64,000 nt of DNA from Serpentinimonas raichei (GCF_000828895.1 NZ_AP014568.1:875858-939857); one strand, 5' to 3'. Numbered from the stretch's first letter, positions 17,969 through 28,737 are shown. The notes: generated from the sequence alone by a model not told the origin. Numbers and translations: made by a program.

Positions 17969-19885
17969 ATGCCCACCTACCGCTCCAAAACCTCCACCGC
18001 TGGCCGCAACATGGCGGGTGCGCGCGCGCTCTGGCGCGCCACCGGCATGAAAGACGGCGATTTCGATAAACCCATCATAGCCATTGCCAACAGCTTCACC
18101 CAGTTCGTCCCCGGCCACGTGCACCTCAAAGACCTGGGCCAACTGGTGGCGCGCGAAATCGAGGCCGCCGGAGGCGTGGCCAAAGAGTTTCACACCATCG
18201 CCGTCGATGACGGCATCGCCATGGGACACGACGGCATGTTGTACTCGCTGCCCAGCCGCGAGGTGATCGCCGACAGCGTCGAGTACATGGTCAACGCCCA
18301 CTGCGCCGACGCGCTGGTGTGCATCTCCAACTGCGACAAAATCACCCCCGGCATGCTGATGGCCGCCATGCGGCTCAACATCCCAGTGGTGTTCGTCTCG
18401 GGCGGGCCGATGGAGGCGGGCAAGGTGCAGCGCAGCGCCCCCGGCAGCCAGACCATCGAATTCAAAAAGCTCGATCTGGTCGATGCCATGGTGATGGCCG
18501 CCGACGACCAGGTGTCGGACGCCGAACTGGCCGAAGTCGAGCGCAACGCCTGCCCCACCTGCGGCTCCTGCTCCGGCATGTTCACCGCCAACTCGATGAA
18601 CTGCCTGACCGAAGCGCTGGGCCTGAGCCTGCCCGGCAACGGCACCGTGCTGGCCACCCACTCCGACCGCGAGCAGTTGTTCCGCCGCGCCGGGCGCCTG
18701 ATCGTCGAGCTGGCGCGGCGCCACTACGAGGGCGACGACGCCTCGGTGCTGCCACGCTCCATCGCCAGCTTCGAGGCCTTCGAGAACGCGGTGACGCTCG
18801 ACATCGCCATGGGCGGCTCGACCAACACCGTGCTGCACCTGCTGGCGACCGCGCGCGAGGCCGAGGTGCACTTCACCATGGCCGACATCGACCGCCTGTC
18901 GCGCCGCGTGCCCACGCTGTGCAAGGTCGCACCCAACACCGACCGCTACCACATCGAAGACGTGCACCGCGCCGGCGGCATCATGGCCATTTTGGGCGAA
19001 CTGGATCGCGCCGGGCTGCTGCACGCTGGCTGTGGCACCGTGCACAGCCCCACGCTGGCGGCGGCGCTGGCGCAGTGGGACATCGCCCGCGCCCCCGCCC
19101 CCGCGCCCGAGGTGCAGACCTTCTACCGCGCCGCCCCCGGCGGCGTGCCCACCCAGGTGGCCTTCAGCCAGAGCCAGCGCTGGCCCAGCCTGGATACCGA
19201 CCGCGCCAATGGCTGCATCCGCAACCTCGAGCACGCCTACTCGCGCGACGGCGGGCTGGCGGTGCTGTACGGCAACCTGGCGCTCGATGGCTGCATCGTC
19301 AAGACCGCCGGGGTCGATCAGAGCATGTTCGAGGCCGAGCAGTTGCGCTACACCACCAGCGTCCCGACCTCGACCCTGCGCGCCTTCGAAGGCCCGGCGC
19401 GCGTCTTCGAGAGCCAGGACGCGGCGGTGGAGGCGATTTTGGGCGACCGCATCGTCCCCGGCGACGTGGTGGTGATCCGCTACGAAGGCCCGCGCGGCGG
19501 ACCCGGCATGCAAGAAATGCTCTACCCCACCTCCTACCTCAAGTCCAAGGGCTTGGGCAAGGTTTGCGCGCTGCTCACCGACGGGCGCTTCTCGGGCGGC
19601 ACCTCGGGCCTGTCGATCGGCCATGCCTCGCCGGAAGCGGCCGCGGGTGGCACCATCGGGCTGGTGCGCGAAGGCGACCGCATCCGCATCGACATCGCGC
19701 AGCGCCGCATCGAGCTGCTGGTGTCCGAGGATGAACTGGCGCAGCGCCGCCTGCAACAAGACGCGCTGGGCTGGAAGCCGGCCGCGCCGCGCCCGCGCAA
19801 GGTCTCGGCGGCACTCAAGGTCTATGCCAAATTCGTGCTCTCGGCCGACAAGGGCGCGGTGCGCGACCTGTCGCAGCTCGACTGA
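17969..19885 (+). CDS. ilvD: Dihydroxy-acid dehydratase
   Basis: 638 residues; Fe-S dehydratase of valine, leucine and isoleucine synthesis. The N-terminus [20 protein letters not shown] matches the family closely, which fixes the start at ATG 17969 rather than 17960. Cluster-ligand cysteines lie in [12 protein letters not shown] and [19 protein letters not shown]. The C-terminal [20 protein letters not shown] and [16 protein letters not shown] are intact. It lies 121 bp after nadC; the intervening sequence holds no further gene. Confidence 0.97.
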   Translation: MPTYRSKTSTAGRNMAGARALWRATGMKDGDFDKPIIAIANSFTQFVPGHVHLKDLGQLVAREIEAAGGVAKEFHTIAVDDGIAMGHDGMLYSLPSREVIADSVEYMVNAHCADALVCISNCDKITPGMLMAAMRLNIPVVFVSGGPMEAGKVQRSAPGSQTIEFKKLDLVDAMVMAADDQVSDAELAEVERNACPTCGSCSGMFTANSMNCLTEALGLSLPGNGTVLATHSDREQLFRRAGRLIVELARRHYEGDDASVLPRSIASFEAFENAVTLDIAMGGSTNTVLHLLATAREAEVHFTMADIDRLSRRVPTLCKVAPNTDRYHIEDVHRAGGIMAILGELDRAGLLHAGCGTVHSPTLAAALAQWDIARAPAPAPEVQTFYRAAPGGVPTQVAFSQSQRWPSLDTDRANGCIRNLEHAYSRDGGLAVLYGNLALDGCIVKTAGVDQSMFEAEQLRYTTSVPTSTLRAFEGPARVFESQDAAVEAILGDRIVPGDVVVIRYEGPRGGPGMQEMLYPTSYLKSKGLGKVCALLTDGRFSGGTSGLSIGHASPEAAAGGTIGLVREGDRIRIDIAQRRIELLVSEDELAQRRLQQDALGWKPAAPRPRKVSAALKVYAKFVLSADKGAVRDLSQLD

Positions 19886-19894
19886 TCAACCACC

Positions 19895-20698
19895 ATGCTG
19901 ATCCACCCGCAAATCGACCCGGTTGCCTTGCAACTGGGGCCGCTGTCCATCCACTGGTACGGCCTGACCTACCTGGTCGCCTTCGCGTTGTTTTTTTTGC
20001 TGGCGCTGCGCCGCCTCAAGCACCCCACCTATGCCAACTTGGGCTGGGGCCGGCGCGACATCGAAGACCTGCTGTTTTTTGGGGTGCTGGGAATCATCAT
20101 CGGCGGCCGGCTCGGCTATGTGCTGTTTTACCGGCCCATGGAGTTTCTGGCCGAGCCGCTGCGCATCGTGGCGGTCTGGGAAGGGGGCCTGAGCTTTCAC
20201 GGCGGCTTCATCGGCATCCTGCTGGCCATGGCTTGGTTTGCCTACCGTCGGCGCGTCAACTGGCTGCGCGTGACCGATTTCATCGCCCCCTGCATACCCA
20301 TTGGGCTGGCCAGCGGGCGCATCGGCAACTTCATCAACGGCGAACTCTGGGGCCGGGTGGCCGACCCGGCGCTGCCTTGGGGCATGGTGTTTCGTGGCGC
20401 CGGTGATTTGCCGCGCCACCCCTCACAGCTCTACCAGGCTTTGCTGGAAGGGCTGCTGCTGTTCGTGCTGCTGTGGCTGTACGCACGCGGGCCGCGCCGT
20501 TTGGGCGAGGTGTCGGCGGCGTTTTTGATCGGTTACGGCACCTTTCGCTTCATCGCCGAATTTTTCCGCGAGCCCGACGCGCACCTCGGCCTGCTCGGGC
20601 TGGGCCTGAGCCTGGGCCAATGGCTGAGCCTGCCGATGGTGCTGGCCGGGGCCGCCCTGTGGGGCTGGGCGCACCGGCAACCGCGCAGCGCCGTCTGA
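19895..20698 (+). CDS. lgt: Prolipoprotein diacylglyceryl transferase
   Basis: 267-residue inner-membrane enzyme with about seven hydrophobic segments; transfers diacylglycerol from phosphatidylglycerol to the lipobox Cys of prelipoproteins. Diagnostic segments: [13 protein letters not shown] (essential His/Tyr), [15 protein letters not shown] and the Lgt signature [16 protein letters not shown]. Starts 9 bp after ilvD and ends 1 bp before the convergent universal stress gene. Confidence 0.96.
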   Translation: MLIHPQIDPVALQLGPLSIHWYGLTYLVAFALFFLLALRRLKHPTYANLGWGRRDIEDLLFFGVLGIIIGGRLGYVLFYRPMEFLAEPLRIVAVWEGGLSFHGGFIGILLAMAWFAYRRRVNWLRVTDFIAPCIPIGLASGRIGNFINGELWGRVADPALPWGMVFRGAGDLPRHPSQLYQALLEGLLLFVLLWLYARGPRRLGEVSAAFLIGYGTFRFIAEFFREPDAHLGLLGLGLSLGQWLSLPMVLAGAALWGWAHRQPRSAV

Positions 20699-20699
20699 A

Positions 20700-21143
20700 T
20701 TAGCGCAGCACCAGCACCGGCGTGTGCGAGTGCGTCAGCACCTGCTGGGTTTCGCTGCCCAGCAGCAGCCGCTTGAGCCCGCGCCGCCCGTGCGAGGCCA
20801 TGACGATCAAATCGGCCTTGTACTGCTGCGCGGCAGCGATGATGGCTTCGGCGATCAGGTCCGACTTGATCGCCACCGGGCGCACCTTGACATCGAGCTT
20901 CTGGCCTTGGTCTTGAATGGTGTGCAGGCTGCCCATGGCTTCCTCGTGCCACTGCTGCTCGATGCGAGCAATTTCTTCTTCGCTCAAGGCCACACCGCCT
21001 TCAAAGTAGGTTTTGGGGTAGGGCGGCACCACCCGCAGCGCGATCAATTCGGCACAGGTGATATTGGCCAACTGTAGGGCGTGCGCCACGGCTTGATCCG
21101 ATAGCTCTGATCCGTCGGTGGTGACGAGTATGCGTTGGTACAT
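20700..21143 (-). CDS. Universal stress protein, UspA family
   Basis: 147 residues with one Usp domain. The N-terminal strand YQRILVTTDGSELSDQAV and the C-terminal ATP-binding loop ASHGRRGLKRLLLGSETQQV (G-2x-G-9x-G-S/T type) are both present, so it probably binds ATP. A 25-residue insert around residues 55-80 is usual for this subgroup. The FNR box at 21238-21251 lies 95 bp upstream of its ATG and could serve this gene as well as the divergent ccoI. Confidence 0.93.
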   Translation of the reverse strand: MYQRILVTTDGSELSDQAVAHALQLANITCAELIALRVVPPYPKTYFEGGVALSEEEIARIEQQWHEEAMGSLHTIQDQGQKLDVKVRPVAIKSDLIAEAIIAAAQQYKADLIVMASHGRRGLKRLLLGSETQQVLTHSHTPVLVLR

Positions 21144-21237
21144 GGTGCAGTTTCTCCTTTAAGTGCAAGCCATGCGCCCATTGTGCCTGCATTGGAGGTG
21201 GAGTTGAAGCGCTGCCGCGTTCAAAAACCCCCTTGCT

Positions 21238-21251
21238 TTGATATGAATCAA
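21238..21251. promoter_or_regulatory. FNR box, ccoI / universal stress gene intergenic region
   Basis: TTGAT-ATGA-ATCAA, a perfect match to the FNR consensus TTGAT-N4-ATCAA. If it acts in the usual position centred about 41.5 bp upstream, transcription of ccoI would begin near 21286. That is almost on the ATG at 21288 and argues for a start codon at or after that point, or for a different promoter geometry. Confidence 0.9.
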
Positions 21252-21275
21252 GCGTGCAGAGCGCAGGGCAATGTT

Positions 21276-23738
21276 ATGCTCGACCGCATGGCAAATTCCA
21301 CTGTCGTTGGTCAGGCTGCGCTGGTGCAGCCGGGCCCACTCATGCCCGAGCCGCCAGACGGTTTGGCCGGCCTGCTGGGCCAGCACCGGGGTCCGCTCAC
21401 GGTCGATGACGATTTTTTGGTGCTCGACGACCCGCTCGAGCAGGAAGACTTCAGCCATGCGCTCGAGGTCGATGGCCGGACGCTGCAAGAGTCGATCCTG
21501 ATGGTGCAGGGCATGTACTGCCCGGCTTGCACCGAAACCGTGGAGGCTGCTCTGGCGGGCCGCAAAGGGGTGGTGTCCGTCTTGGTGCATGCGGCCACGC
21601 GCCGCGTCACGCTGCGCTGGGATCCGGCGCAAACCCTGCTATCAGAACTGGCGCGCGATGTGGGGCAAACCGGCTACCGCCTGCTGCCCATGCGCCAAGC
21701 CTTGAGTGTGGAGCACCGGCTGGCTGAAACGCGGCTGCTGATGTGGCGCTTGTTCGTGGCCGCTTTTTGCACCATGCAGGTCATGATGTATTCGTGGCCT
21801 TTCTACATCACCGAACCGGGCGAGATCGATCCAGTTTACGACCAGTTGCTGCGCATGGCCAACTGGATGCTGAGCGTGCCGGTGGTGATGTTTTCCAGCA
21901 TGCCTTTTTTCCAGAGCGCGTGGCGCGACCTCAAGCTCGGGCGCATCGGCATGGATATGCCGGTTTCGGTCGGTATTTTGGTCACCTTCATTGCCAGCAC
22001 CGGCGCCACTTTCGACCCGACCGGCGTTTGGGGGCACGAAATCTGGTTTGACTCGCTCACCATGTTCGTGTTCTTCCTGCTCGGTGGGCGCTACCTGCAA
22101 TCGCGGCTGCGCGACCGCACCGCCGGCTCGCTCGATGCGCTCATGAACCGCCTGCCCGAGCAGTGCGAGCGCCAAATGGCCGATGGCGCTTTCGAAATCG
22201 TCTCGCTCAAGCGGCTGCGCGTGGGCGATGTGCTGCGGGTGCAGGCCGGTCAGGCCTTCCCCGGCGATGCCACCGTGCTGGGCGACAGCGCCACCGTCGA
22301 TGAGGCGCTGCTCACCGGAGAGTCGCAGCCTGTCACGCGCCTGCGTGGCCAAAGCGTGGTGGCGGGCAGTTACAACTTGGCCGGTTCGGCCTTGGTGCGC
22401 ATCGACAAAATCGGGCGCGACACCCGCTTTGGCCAGATCGTCTCGCTCATGGAGCAGGCCTCGACCGAAAAGCCCGATCTGGTCAAGCTGGCCGATCGCA
22501 TCGCGGGCCCGTTCTTGATCTTGGTGCTGTTGAGTGCCGGATTTGGGGCTTGGTACTGGTGGCAGATCGACCCGGCGCTGGCGGTGCCCATCGCCGTGGC
22601 CGTGCTGGTGGCCACCTGCCCCTGCGCCTTGGCGCTCTCTACCCCATCGGCCATGTTGGCCTCGGCCGGGGCGCTGGCGCAGCGCGGCATTCTGGTGCGA
22701 CGCCTGCTCGCCTTCGAGGCGCTTTGCAAGATCGACACCGTGGTGTTCGACAAAACCGGCACCCTAACGCAAGACCGGGTGGTGCTGCGCGAAGTGATCG
22801 TGCGCCCCGGATTGGAGCGCGAGCAGGCGCTGCGCATGGCGTGGCCGCTGGCCTCGGCCTCGTTGCATCCGGTTTCACGCGCCATAGCGGTGCAGGCGCA
22901 GCCCTTGGCCAGCAACGCGCCCAATCCCAGCGATCCAGGTTCAGCGCCGGTTGCGGAACCAGTCGATCTGGTGCAAGAACGGCCTGGGTCTGGGCTGGTG
23001 CTGGAGCGCGCGGGCGGGGGGCAGTGGCGGCTCGGCTCGGCGGACCTGTGCGAACTCGACGAGGCACACCTGCTGGAGCAGGGGCGCAGCGTGGCCGATG
23101 CGCCCTGCGCCTTCCTATGCGACGAGCACGGTTGGGCGGCCACCTTCGTCATGGACGAAGGCGTGCGCGCCGACGCCCCGGCTGCGGTGGCAGAGCTGCG
23201 CGAAATGGGTTTTGCGGTGCACTTGCTCTCGGGCGACCGGCTCGGGGCGGTGCAGCGGGTGGCGCAGCAGCTCGGCATTGATCAGGTGGTGGCCGGTGCC
23301 AGCCCCGAGCGCAAGCTCGAAGTGGTGGCCGCCTTGCAGCAGCAGGGCGCGCAAATCGCCATGGTCGGCGACGGCATGAACGACGGCCCGGTGCTGGCAC
23401 GCGCCCAAGTTTCCTTTGCGCTCGGCCACGGAGCGCCGCTGACGCAATCGCAGTCCGACTTCGTGGTGCAGAGCGGTCGGTTGTCCGAATTGGTGCAAAC
23501 CGTGCGCCAAGCGCGCCGCACATTGCGCATCCTCAAGCAGAATTTGTGCTGGGCTGGCGGATACAATGCCAGCATGGTGCCGCTGGCGATCGCGGGTTAC
23601 GTGCCACCTTGGTTGGCTGGCTTGGGCATGGCCCTGAGTTCCTTTTTGGTCATTGGCAATGCCATGCGTTTGTCCCGCTTGCCGGGCATGCCTGTGCCCG
23701 AGCCAGCCGCTGCGGCTGCGGCCCTTTCTGTGAGGTAA
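21276..23738 (+). CDS. ccoI: Copper-translocating P-type ATPase of cbb3 oxidase assembly (CcoI/FixI)
   Basis: About 820 residues. An N-terminal heavy-metal domain has GMYCPAC (Cys82, Cys85), followed by eight expected membrane spans, the actuator TGES, the membrane CPC metal site (Cys448-Pro-Cys450), the phosphorylation motif DKTGTLT (Asp492), the SLHPVSRA His-Pro loop and GDGMNDGPVLA. CcoI supplies copper for CuB of cytochrome cbb3; the location directly upstream of ccoS and ccoN supports this over general copper efflux. The start is uncertain between ATG 21276, 21288 and 21342 because of the FNR box. The 5'-proximal 50 residues are poorly conserved. Confidence 0.94.
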   Translation: MLDRMANSTVVGQAALVQPGPLMPEPPDGLAGLLGQHRGPLTVDDDFLVLDDPLEQEDFSHALEVDGRTLQESILMVQGMYCPACTETVEAALAGRKGVVSVLVHAATRRVTLRWDPAQTLLSELARDVGQTGYRLLPMRQALSVEHRLAETRLLMWRLFVAAFCTMQVMMYSWPFYITEPGEIDPVYDQLLRMANWMLSVPVVMFSSMPFFQSAWRDLKLGRIGMDMPVSVGILVTFIASTGATFDPTGVWGHEIWFDSLTMFVFFLLGGRYLQSRLRDRTAGSLDALMNRLPEQCERQMADGAFEIVSLKRLRVGDVLRVQAGQAFPGDATVLGDSATVDEALLTGESQPVTRLRGQSVVAGSYNLAGSALVRIDKIGRDTRFGQIVSLMEQASTEKPDLVKLADRIAGPFLILVLLSAGFGAWYWWQIDPALAVPIAVAVLVATCPCALALSTPSAMLASAGALAQRGILVRRLLAFEALCKIDTVVFDKTGTLTQDRVVLREVIVRPGLEREQALRMAWPLASASLHPVSRAIAVQAQPLASNAPNPSDPGSAPVAEPVDLVQERPGSGLVLERAGGGQWRLGSADLCELDEAHLLEQGRSVADAPCAFLCDEHGWAATFVMDEGVRADAPAAVAELREMGFAVHLLSGDRLGAVQRVAQQLGIDQVVAGASPERKLEVVAALQQQGAQIAMVGDGMNDGPVLARAQVSFALGHGAPLTQSQSDFVVQSGRLSELVQTVRQARRTLRILKQNLCWAGGYNASMVPLAIAGYVPPWLAGLGMALSSFLVIGNAMRLSRLPGMPVPEPAAAAAALSVR

Positions 23739-23742
23739 AGCC

Positions 23743-23880
23743 ATGGAATCCTTGTTTTTGCTCATCCCTTTGTCGGTGTTGCTGGTGCTGGCCATCATGG
23801 CCGTGTTCTGGTGGGCGCTCTACAACGGGCAATACGACAACATCGAGCGCGAGGGCGAGCGGATTTTGAAAGACGATTGA
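23743..23880 (+). CDS. ccoS: Cbb3 oxidase maturation protein CcoS
   Basis: 45 residues: a single transmembrane helix (LFLLIPLSVLLVLAIMAVFW) followed by the conserved short tail WALYNGQYDNIEREGERIL. This Asp/Glu-rich tail is characteristic of CcoS, which is needed to insert heme and CuB into the oxidase. Starts 4 bp after ccoI; its stop codon overlaps the FNR box of ccoN. Confidence 0.95.
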   Translation: MESLFLLIPLSVLLVLAIMAVFWWALYNGQYDNIEREGERILKDD

Positions 23881-23890
23881 TCTAAGTCAA
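23877..23890 (+). promoter_or_regulatory. FNR box upstream of ccoN
   Basis: TTGAT-CTAA-GTCAA, one base from the symmetric consensus. Its centre is about 70 bp before the ccoN ATG, placing a transcription start near 23925 if activation is from -41.5. The first half overlaps the ccoS stop codon. Confidence 0.85.
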
Positions 23891-23952
23891 ACGGCAACGT
23901 CACCCCAGCGATGACACTTACCCAATGTGTTTTTTAGAGTAGAGGAGTAACC

Positions 23953-25443
23953 ATGAGTTCAATAACGGCAGATGCCTTGTCTAGGGCCCAACCGGATGTC
24001 CAGACCGGCATCTACAACGACAAGGTCGTCAGACAGTTTTCCGTGATGGCGGTGGTCTGGGGTGTGGTGGGCATGTTGGTCGGCGTGATCATCGCCGCCC
24101 AGATGATTTGGCCTGCACTCAACCTAGGCCAGTTTGGCCTAGAGTGGTTCTCCTTTGGTCGTTTGCGACCTTTGCACACCAACGCGGTGATCTTTGCCTT
24201 CGGCGGCTGTGTCCTGTTTGCCACCAGCTACTACGTGGTGCAGCGCACCTGCCAGACCCGGCTCTTTATGGGGCCGCTGGCAGCCTTCACCTTCTGGGGT
24301 TGGCAACTCGTCATCGTGCTGGCTGCCATCACACTGCCGCTGGGCTTGACCACTGGCAAAGAATACGCAGAGTTGATTTGGCCCATCGATGTGCTCATCA
24401 CCATCGTCTGGGTCTCCTATGCGGTGGTGTTCTTTGGTACCTTGGCCACGCGCAAGATCAAGCACATCTACGTCGCCAACTGGTTCTTCGGCGCCTTCAT
24501 TCTGGCGGTGGCGCTGCTGCACGTGGTCAACAGCGCGGCTGTCCCGACCAGCTTATGGCACGCCTACTCGGCCTACGCGGGGGTGCAGTCGGCCATGATT
24601 CAGTGGTGGTACGGCCACAACGCGGTGGGCTTTTTCCTCACCGCGGGCTTCTTGGGCATCATGTACTACTTCATTCCGAAGCAGGCTGAGCGCCCGATCT
24701 ACAGCTACCGGCTTTCGATCGTCCACTTCTGGGCCCTGATCTTCACCTACATGTGGGCCGGTCCGCACCACCTGCACTACACCGCGCTGCCCGACTGGAC
24801 ACAATCCATCGGCATGGTGTTCTCGCTCATCCTGCTGGCGCCTTCATGGGGCGGCATGATCAACGGCATCATGACGCTCTCGGGCGCTTGGCACAAGCTG
24901 CGCGACGACCCGATCCTGCGCTTCCTGATCGTTTCGCTGTCTTTCTACGGCATGTCCACCTTCGAAGGGCCGATGATGTCGATCAAGACCGTCAACGCCC
25001 TGAGCCACTACACCGACTGGACCATCGGCCACGTGCACTCCGGCGCGCTGGGCTGGGTGGGCCTGATCTCCATGGGTGCGCTGTACTTCCTCATTCCGCG
25101 CCTGTTTGGCCAGAAAAAGATGTACTCGGTGCCTGCCATCGAACTGCACTTCTGGATTGCCTGTGTGGGCATCGTGTTCTACATCGCCGCGATGTGGATT
25201 GCCGGTGTGACCCAAGGCCTGATGTGGCGTGCGCTGGCTGATGACGGCACCTTGGCTTATACCTTCAGCGAGTCGGTGCGTGCCACTTACCCCTTCTATG
25301 CCATTCGTCTGGTGGGCGGCACCATGTACTTTGCCGGCATGTGCATCATGGCTTGGAACGTCTGGATGACGGTGCGCATGGGCCTCCAAGCCGGTCCGGT
25401 GCCACAGATTCGCATCCCCGCCGTCAACCCGGCTCATGCTTGA
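23953..25443 (+). CDS. ccoN: Cytochrome c oxidase cbb3-type subunit I
   Basis: 496 residues, the catalytic subunit of the high-affinity oxidase, with 12 or so membrane spans. Heme and CuB ligands are visible as [31 protein letters not shown], the [11 protein letters not shown] segment (two His) and the low-spin/high-spin heme pair region [19 protein letters not shown] 23953 is preceded by GAGGAG. The core of ccoNOQP, induced at low oxygen through the FNR box upstream. Confidence 0.97.
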   Translation: MSSITADALSRAQPDVQTGIYNDKVVRQFSVMAVVWGVVGMLVGVIIAAQMIWPALNLGQFGLEWFSFGRLRPLHTNAVIFAFGGCVLFATSYYVVQRTCQTRLFMGPLAAFTFWGWQLVIVLAAITLPLGLTTGKEYAELIWPIDVLITIVWVSYAVVFFGTLATRKIKHIYVANWFFGAFILAVALLHVVNSAAVPTSLWHAYSAYAGVQSAMIQWWYGHNAVGFFLTAGFLGIMYYFIPKQAERPIYSYRLSIVHFWALIFTYMWAGPHHLHYTALPDWTQSIGMVFSLILLAPSWGGMINGIMTLSGAWHKLRDDPILRFLIVSLSFYGMSTFEGPMMSIKTVNALSHYTDWTIGHVHSGALGWVGLISMGALYFLIPRLFGQKKMYSVPAIELHFWIACVGIVFYIAAMWIAGVTQGLMWRALADDGTLAYTFSESVRATYPFYAIRLVGGTMYFAGMCIMAWNVWMTVRMGLQAGPVPQIRIPAVNPAHA

Positions 25444-25456
25444 GAAGCAGCACAAA

Positions 25457-26113
25457 ATGGCAAACAACAACCATTCCAACCCGCAAGCGACTGATTCCCG
25501 TGGCCGCCTCGCGCGCTCACACGAGAAGGTCGAGACCAACAGCTTCCTGATGATCGTGCTCATCTTGGCGGTGATCTCGGTCGCCGGTCTGGTCGAGATC
25601 GTCCCGCTGTTCTTCAAGAAGTCGCTCACGCAACCGGTGGAGGGGCTCAAGCCCTACACCGCACTGCAGTTGGCCGGGCGCGACATTTACATCCGCGAGG
25701 GCTGCTTCACCTGCCACTCGCAGATGATTCGCCCTTTCCACGCCGAAACCATGCGCTACGGGCATTTTTCTCTGGCGGGCGAGTTCGTCTACGACCGGCC
25801 GTTTCAGTGGGGTTCCAAGCGCACCGGCCCCGATCTGCACCGCATCGGTGGCCGCTACTCGGATGAATGGCACCGCCAGCACCTGAAAGATCCCCGCTCG
25901 CTGCGCCCGTACTCCAACATGCCGGCCTATCCATGGTTGGCCGACCGGATGGTGGATGCGGAAACAATGCCTCGTCGTTTGCGCGTGCTGCAGATACTCG
26001 GGCACCCTTATACGGACGAAGAGGTGGCGGGTGCGGCGCAAGCAGTCGAAGGCAAAACCGAGATGGACGCCCTGATTGCCTACCTGCAAATTCTGGGTAC
26101 AGCAGTTCGCTGA
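25457..26113 (+). CDS. ccoO: Cytochrome c oxidase cbb3-type subunit II
   Basis: 218 residues: N-terminal membrane anchor ([20 protein letters not shown]) and a periplasmic mono-heme cytochrome c domain with [13 protein letters not shown] (Cys83, Cys86, His87). [22 protein letters not shown] and [10 protein letters not shown] are typical of CcoO; the axial Met is expected in the NMPAYPW segment. ATG 25457 is used. An ATG at 25436 overlapping the ccoN stop is possible and would couple the two genes. Confidence 0.96.
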   Translation: MANNNHSNPQATDSRGRLARSHEKVETNSFLMIVLILAVISVAGLVEIVPLFFKKSLTQPVEGLKPYTALQLAGRDIYIREGCFTCHSQMIRPFHAETMRYGHFSLAGEFVYDRPFQWGSKRTGPDLHRIGGRYSDEWHRQHLKDPRSLRPYSNMPAYPWLADRMVDAETMPRRLRVLQILGHPYTDEEVAGAAQAVEGKTEMDALIAYLQILGTAVR

Positions 26114-26134
26114 TTGAATGGAAGGGCGATCAAC

Positions 26135-26272
26135 ATGGACGTAAACGACTACCGCAGCATTGTGACCGTGGTCAGCTTTGTGCTGTTTCTGGGCATCATT
26201 TGGTGGGCTTGGTCCAAGCGCAACAAAGCGCAGTTCGATGAAGCCGCCCAACTGCCCTTCAAGGAAGATTGA
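26135..26272 (+). CDS. ccoQ: Cbb3 oxidase subunit CcoQ
   Basis: 45 residues with one membrane helix (IVTVVSFVLFLGIIWWAW) followed by a charged tail (SKRNKAQFDEAAQLPF). CcoQ stabilises the oxidase and has no cofactor. Located between ccoO and ccoP with 21- and 29-bp spacers, the usual place. Confidence 0.95.
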   Translation: MDVNDYRSIVTVVSFVLFLGIIWWAWSKRNKAQFDEAAQLPFKED

Positions 26273-26301
26273 GCCGCGACCTCACTAACTAGAGAATCAT
26301 C

Positions 26302-27210
26302 ATGAGCGACTTCACAAGCGAATTCTGGCATTATTGGATAGCCGGTGTCACATTGATCAGCATCTTGGCGTGTATTGCCTTGTTGTGGTACAGCACCAAG
26401 GTCAAGGTCGCGCCAAGCCAAGACAAATCCACCGGCCATGTGTGGGATGAGGACTTGGTCGAGCTCGACAATCCACTGCCCAAGTGGTGGGTCTACCTGT
26501 TTGTTATCACCATCATTTTTGCGCTGATCTACGGCGTGTTGTACCCCATGTTCGGCAAGTTTCCGGGCCTGCTGGGCTGGACTTCAGCGGGGCAGTACCA
26601 AGCCGAGAAGGATGCCAACTTGGCTGAGGTTGCGCCCAAGTTTGAAGCTTTTGCGCAAAAATCGGTGCAAGAACTCGCGGCCAACCCAATGGCCATGCAA
26701 ATTGGTGAAAGTCTGTTCATGAACAACTGCGCCGTTTGCCATGCCGTCGATGCGCGCGGCAGTTTGACCTTCCCCAACCTCACCGACAAAGACTGGATCT
26801 GGGGCGGCGAACCCGAAGCCATCAACGCCTCCATCACCCAAGGCCGCGTGGCCGTGATGCCACCCATGGCCGCAGCAGTGGGCACGCCCGAGGATGTCAC
26901 CAACGTGGCGCATTACGTGTTGAGCTTGTCAGGCGCTCCGCACGACAGCGTGCGCGCAGCGGCTGGAAAGGCCAACTTTGCCTCCTGCATCGCCTGCCAT
27001 GGCGCCGAAGGCAAGGGCAACACGGCCATGGGTGCCCCCAACCTCACCGACGACATCTGGTTGCACGGGTTTGGTGTCGATGTGATCGTTCGCCAGATCA
27101 ACGAGGGCATTGTCAACATCATGCCACCGCAAAACGTGTTGTTGTCGGAGCAGCAGATCCACGTGCTCACGGCTTACGTCTGGGGCATGTCGAACCAACC
27201 CGCCAACTAA
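26302..27210 (+). CDS. ccoP: Cytochrome c oxidase cbb3-type subunit III (di-heme)
   Basis: 302 residues: two N-terminal hydrophobic segments (one near residues 10-30, one after VWDEDLVELDNPLPKWW) and two cytochrome c domains with NCAVCHAVD (Cys143, Cys146, His147) and SCIACHGAEG (Cys229, Cys232, His233). Electrons from soluble cytochrome c pass through CcoP and CcoO to CcoN. ATG 26302; SD-like AGAGAATC upstream is weak. Confidence 0.96.
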   Translation: MSDFTSEFWHYWIAGVTLISILACIALLWYSTKVKVAPSQDKSTGHVWDEDLVELDNPLPKWWVYLFVITIIFALIYGVLYPMFGKFPGLLGWTSAGQYQAEKDANLAEVAPKFEAFAQKSVQELAANPMAMQIGESLFMNNCAVCHAVDARGSLTFPNLTDKDWIWGGEPEAINASITQGRVAVMPPMAAAVGTPEDVTNVAHYVLSLSGAPHDSVRAAAGKANFASCIACHGAEGKGNTAMGAPNLTDDIWLHGFGVDVIVRQINEGIVNIMPPQNVLLSEQQIHVLTAYVWGMSNQPAN

Positions 27211-27233
27211 AGCCCTAGAAGCGCAGGTTAGAT

Positions 27234-28670
27234 TTGTCTGATACGAGCAACAAACCCAGCGGCCGCCCAGCGGCTGCCGCTGGTGTCAAGCCGGTAGTGA
27301 TACCGGTTTATTTAGAGCAAGAGAAGATCCATCCGCGCTCTGTCAGCGGATTCTTTAGCAGTTGGCGCTGGATCACGGTCTGGATCACCCAGATCATTTT
27401 TTATGGTCTGCCTTGGCTGAACTGGAACGACCGCCAAGCCGTCTTGTTCGACCTCGAGGCGCGAACCTTTTACCTTTTTAACTTGGTGCTGTTTCCACAC
27501 GACCTGATTTACCTCACGGGTCTGCTGGTGATCTCGGCACTGGGCTTGTTTTTGTTCACGGCGGTGGCGGGGCGCCTCTGGTGCGGTTTTGCCTGTCCGC
27601 AGACGGTCTATACCGAGATCTATATCTGGATGGAAAAGCTGGTCGAAGGCGACCGCTCGGCCCGAATGCGGCTGGACCAATCGGGACGATCATTTGCAAA
27701 GTTTGGCAAAAAAACCCTCAAACACACGCTCTGGTTGGCTTTTGCTCTCTGGACTGGATTCACGTTCGTCGGTTATTTCACCCCGATCGACCAGTTGGGG
27801 CAGGCGGTGTGGCAGGCGACGCTCGGGCCTTGGCAAACCTTCTGGGTTCTGTTCTACGGTTTTGCCACATATGGCAATGCGGGTTTTCTGCGTGAGAAAA
27901 TTTGCAAATTCATGTGCCCCTATGCGCGCTTTCAAAGCGCGATGTTCGACAAAGACACCCTGATCGTTACCTACGACGCCCAGCGCGGCGAGCCCCGCGG
28001 TTCCCGCTCGCGCACCGCCGATTTGGCTGCACTCAACTTGGGCTCCTGTGTCGATTGCACCCTGTGCGTGCAGGTCTGCCCCACGGGTATAGACATTCGC
28101 AATGGCCTGCAGTATGAGTGCATAGGCTGCGGCGCCTGCGCCGATGTCTGCGACGAAGTGATGGACAAGGTTGGCTACCCCAAGGGTCTGGTGCGCTTTA
28201 CCACGCAGAACGGCCTTGAGCAGGGTTGGAGCGCAGCCCAGATGTGGCGCCGGGTGATGCGGCCGCGGGTGTTGATCTACAGCGCCATTTTGCTGCTCAT
28301 TACACTGGCCTTGTTCACCAGCCTGTATTTGCGCACCCCTCTAAAAATCGATGTGACCCGAGATTCCAGCGTCATGTCGCGCGTGGTGGGGCAGGGTTAC
28401 ATCGAAAATGTGTATCGCTTGCGTGTGCTCAATGCCACCGAGCAGGTGCAGCACTACCGCATCTCGGTGCAGGGTCTGCCCGGTTTGCTGATCGACTCCG
28501 AGTCCCGCTTCAGCCTAGAGCCCACTGGTGCACGCGCCATGGCGCTGACGCTGCGCTTGCCGCCAGGCAGCAGCCCAGCCGGGGCGCATCCGATTCGCAT
28601 CGAGGTGCAGGCCGAGGGCAACCCAGACTTGCGCGTCGGCACGGATTCGATCTTCATGGTGCCGCGCTGA
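27234..28670 (+). CDS. ccoG: Cbb3 oxidase accessory polyferredoxin CcoG (RdxA/FixG)
   Basis: About 478 residues, membrane-bound. Several N-terminal spans are followed by two [4Fe-4S] clusters (CVDCTLCVQVCPTGIDI and CIGCGACADVC), a further span (IYSAILLLITLALFTSLYL) and a C-terminal immunoglobulin-like FixG domain. It acts in copper reduction or cofactor delivery during oxidase assembly. The only suitable start is TTG 27234 (MSDTSNKP), 23 bp after ccoP with a weak AGG-type ribosome site, suggesting low translation relative to the oxidase subunits. Confidence 0.94.
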   Translation: MSDTSNKPSGRPAAAAGVKPVVIPVYLEQEKIHPRSVSGFFSSWRWITVWITQIIFYGLPWLNWNDRQAVLFDLEARTFYLFNLVLFPHDLIYLTGLLVISALGLFLFTAVAGRLWCGFACPQTVYTEIYIWMEKLVEGDRSARMRLDQSGRSFAKFGKKTLKHTLWLAFALWTGFTFVGYFTPIDQLGQAVWQATLGPWQTFWVLFYGFATYGNAGFLREKICKFMCPYARFQSAMFDKDTLIVTYDAQRGEPRGSRSRTADLAALNLGSCVDCTLCVQVCPTGIDIRNGLQYECIGCGACADVCDEVMDKVGYPKGLVRFTTQNGLEQGWSAAQMWRRVMRPRVLIYSAILLLITLALFTSLYLRTPLKIDVTRDSSVMSRVVGQGYIENVYRLRVLNATEQVQHYRISVQGLPGLLIDSESRFSLEPTGARAMALTLRLPPGSSPAGAHPIRIEVQAEGNPDLRVGTDSIFMVPR

Positions 28671-28737
28671 ATGGCCTAGTGTGGCGATCGCCCATCGCTT
28701 GTGCCAGCTTGCATTTTTCACTACACTGTCCCCTATC

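Noticed and set aside
17813..19759. 648-codon minus-strand frame
   Set aside because: Antisense to ilvD, which is fully conserved on the plus strand.
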